Shown here piece after piece: positions 63,101 to 64,000 of a stretch of DNA of 64,000 nt (its first letter is position 1; every line of letters begins with the position of its first letter). The stretch comes from Salvelinus alpinus. Lineage: Eukaryota > Chordata > Actinopteri > Salmoniformes > Salmonidae. The stretch spans positions 64,925,575 to 64,989,574 of the forward strand of contig NC_092093.1 in assembly GCF_045679555.1 (NCBI RefSeq), read 5' to 3'. The position numbers were made by a program, and so were the translations under genes. The notes beneath the pieces were generated by a model. It was not told where the DNA came from. It was given only the letters and a program-made list of their open reading frames with translations, and made no database searches.

Positions 63101-63630
63101 CATTGGACCTTTAAAATTAGGATTAAGGGAGAATAATCTGATCCTAAATCTGTGGTTAATGGTAAATTCCATAGGGAGCACCTCTGTCCTTTTTATTTTA
63201 TTTAGCTAGGCAAGTCAGTTAAGAACAAATTCTTATTTACAATGACGGCCTACCCCGGCCAAACCCTAACGACGCTGGGCCAATTGTGCGCCGCCCTATG
63301 GGACTCCCAATCACGTCCGGTTGTGATACAGCCTGGAATTGAACCATGGTCTGTAGTGACACCTCTAGCACTGAGATGCAGTGCCTTAGACCGCTGCACC
63401 ACTCGGGAGCCCTCCTGGAAGACCTGGGCCCCGTGCGAGGCAGATACCTACTCGATGAGGATATGTGTGTATGTGTATGTGTGTGTTACCTTCTCTATGA
63501 GGGTGTGTAGTTGCTGTGTGACCTGCCAGCAGGGGTCTCCTCTCCCCTCGGTCGGGGAGCGCACGTACCCCCCTCTGAGGTCAGACCGTGTCAGACAAGA
63601 CACACTGCTCCTTGCAAATGTCTCCTTCAT
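57154..63630 (-). CDS. tnfsf10: TRAIL-like TNF ligand, tnfsf10 (first exon outside window)
   Basis: A type II membrane cytokine of the TNF superfamily that induces apoptosis through death receptors. Five minus-strand exons are visible: 63630-63490, 61788-61743, 60445-60329, 57769-57525 and 57363-57154, all with GT/AG and matching phases (252 residues plus stop). The cytoplasmic and transmembrane exon must lie beyond 64000. TRAIL features: stalk motif [26 protein letters not shown] starting the TNF fold; [40 protein letters not shown], containing the cysteine that binds zinc at the trimer centre in TRAIL; and the end [16 protein letters not shown]. The loop after QTYFRHT is long and strongly acidic ([15 protein letters not shown]). 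Introns hold two Tc1 elements, a MITE and a SINE. It could be one of several fish tnfsf10 paralogues. Confidence 0.93.
57770..58710. other. tnfsf10 intron, left part
   Basis: A/T-rich intronic sequence. The phrase CAGGGCTGGGTCTTAAGACA followed by GAATAGAAT occurs twice (57831 and 58535), which points to a local duplication. No gene inside. Confidence 0.5.
58711..60116 (+). mobile_element. Tc1-like transposon, nearly intact, in tnfsf10 intron
   Basis: About 1.4 kb with terminal AACTCAGCAAAAAAAGAAAC and, on the right, TTTTTCTGAGTTT. The plus-strand transposase is open for 214 residues from 58973 ([20 protein letters not shown]). It carries a helix-turn-helix ([20 protein letters not shown]) and [12 protein letters not shown]; a single early stop after VRYREY precedes a second open part with [15 protein letters not shown] and [15 protein letters not shown], where the remaining catalytic residues lie. 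It is the least damaged transposon in the window but still broken. It is the opposite orientation to the host gene. Confidence 0.92.
60601..61734 (+). mobile_element. Tc1-like transposon, internally deleted, in tnfsf10 intron
   Basis: 1134 bases flanked by TA (60599-60600, 61735-61736), right end TTTTGGTCATGTAGTG. The plus strand holds transposase pieces including [20 protein letters not shown] and [20 protein letters not shown] (61306-61503). The central segment with the second catalytic aspartate is missing, and small deletions break the N-terminal part. It ends only nine bases from exon 61743-61788. Confidence 0.92.
61789..62212. other. tnfsf10 intron segment
   Basis: Begins with a (GAGAGACA)n pyrimidine/purine tract that serves as the polypyrimidine tract of the 61788 acceptor on the minus strand. 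No other feature. Confidence 0.5.
62213..62795. mobile_element. Internally deleted Tc1-like element (MITE-like), tnfsf10 intron
   Basis: About 583 bases, left end CTGAACAAAAATATAAACAC, right end TTGTCCAGTG. Internal landmarks (GGGCATGGGTGCAGCCATGG, CCTTTTATTGTCCCCAGCAC) match the copy at 51559-52142 in reverse order. No transposase. Confidence 0.87.
63193..63415 (-). mobile_element. tRNA-derived SINE with L2/RSg-1 tail
   Basis: On the minus strand it begins GGGCTCCCGAGTGGTGCAGC, with an RNA polymerase III A box (TGGTGCAGCGG) and B box (GGTTCAATTCC, near 63335). The body ends in GTAAATAAGAATTTGTTCTT and AACTGACTTGCCTAGCTAAA, which is the tail of the L2 LINE at 24600-24705. It lies in the intron upstream of tnfsf10 exon 63490-63630. 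Confidence 0.9.
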
Positions 63631-64000
63631 CTGAATAACACACACACACACATTTCATTTCAATAATACACACCTCCTACATAACACAATGTGTATTGTC
63701 GTTGGGTGTACTTGGGGAACCGGAGTTGAGAAACAAACTGTAGTTTACTTCAGGGCCTCCCTTTTACACTGTAATGAAACTAATAATGCCATGTTCAAAT
63801 GGAGTGACTGTCTAAAGTCTTTATAAGTAACATTCCTCTGTATATGTATTTTAGGTTTCAGTTTCCTACTGTATACAGGTTAGGAATGATTAACATCCAC
63901 AAACACTGATGACAATCACTGAGAGACAGACAGAGAGAACTGGAGAGGGACAGAGGAAAGAGAGCTGGGGGAGTGCTAGGGGGAGGGAGGGAGAGGGGGG
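63631..64000. other. tnfsf10 first intron (partial)
   Basis: Unique sequence after a short (CA)n, then GA-rich sequence at the window edge. The missing first exon of tnfsf10 is not here; no signal-anchor-like frame was found. Confidence 0.45.

Noticed and set aside
63193-63415. Functional tRNA gene
   Set aside because: The A and B boxes belong to a SINE body; the sequence does not fold as a full tRNA and carries a LINE-type tail.

Overview
The window is a piece of a salmonid fish genome (Salmo, Oncorhynchus or Salvelinus type). The evidence is a dense load of salmonid repeat families: several Tc1-like elements, an L2/RSg-1-type LINE whose 3' tail is shared with a tRNA-derived SINE, long (CA)n, (GA)n and minisatellite arrays, and vertebrate immune and chromatin genes with clean intron-exon structure. 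All exon models were built by hand from splice signals and reading phase.

There are five host genes. Three CC-chemokine genes lie on the minus strand in the first 17.2 kb: a 98-residue chemokine (2572-5043), a chemokine fused in frame to a ~343-residue Ser/Thr/Pro mucin-like tail (5962-7848, matching what I recall of rainbow trout CK2, the chemokine with a fractalkine-like stalk), and a more divergent chemokine (15765-17205). A complete msl2 gene is on the plus strand (49512-54273, 599 residues, RING plus CXC domains). A TRAIL-like TNF ligand gene, tnfsf10 (57154-63630, minus strand), lacks its first exon, which lies beyond the right edge. msl2 and tnfsf10 are convergent.

Between 17.6 and 48.5 kb no host gene was found. 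This stretch is a stack of transposable elements nested in one another: an L1-type LINE (18.6-28.1 kb) holding a second LINE, an L2 LINE and, inside the L2, a Tc1 element; an I/Nimb-type LINE (33.8-39.9 kb) holding a Tc1 that itself holds a young LTR element; two solo LTRs with 5-bp target duplications; and a 3255-bp hAT transposon with an 8-bp target duplication. A ~1.76-kb segment occurs twice, 12 kb apart, almost unchanged.

The most notable signals are the mucin-tailed chemokine with its length-variable coding repeat and AU-rich 3' UTR, a minisatellite born from the catalytic motif A of a LINE reverse transcriptase, the chemokine intron that is about 80% (CA)n, and the well-dated nesting of elements.
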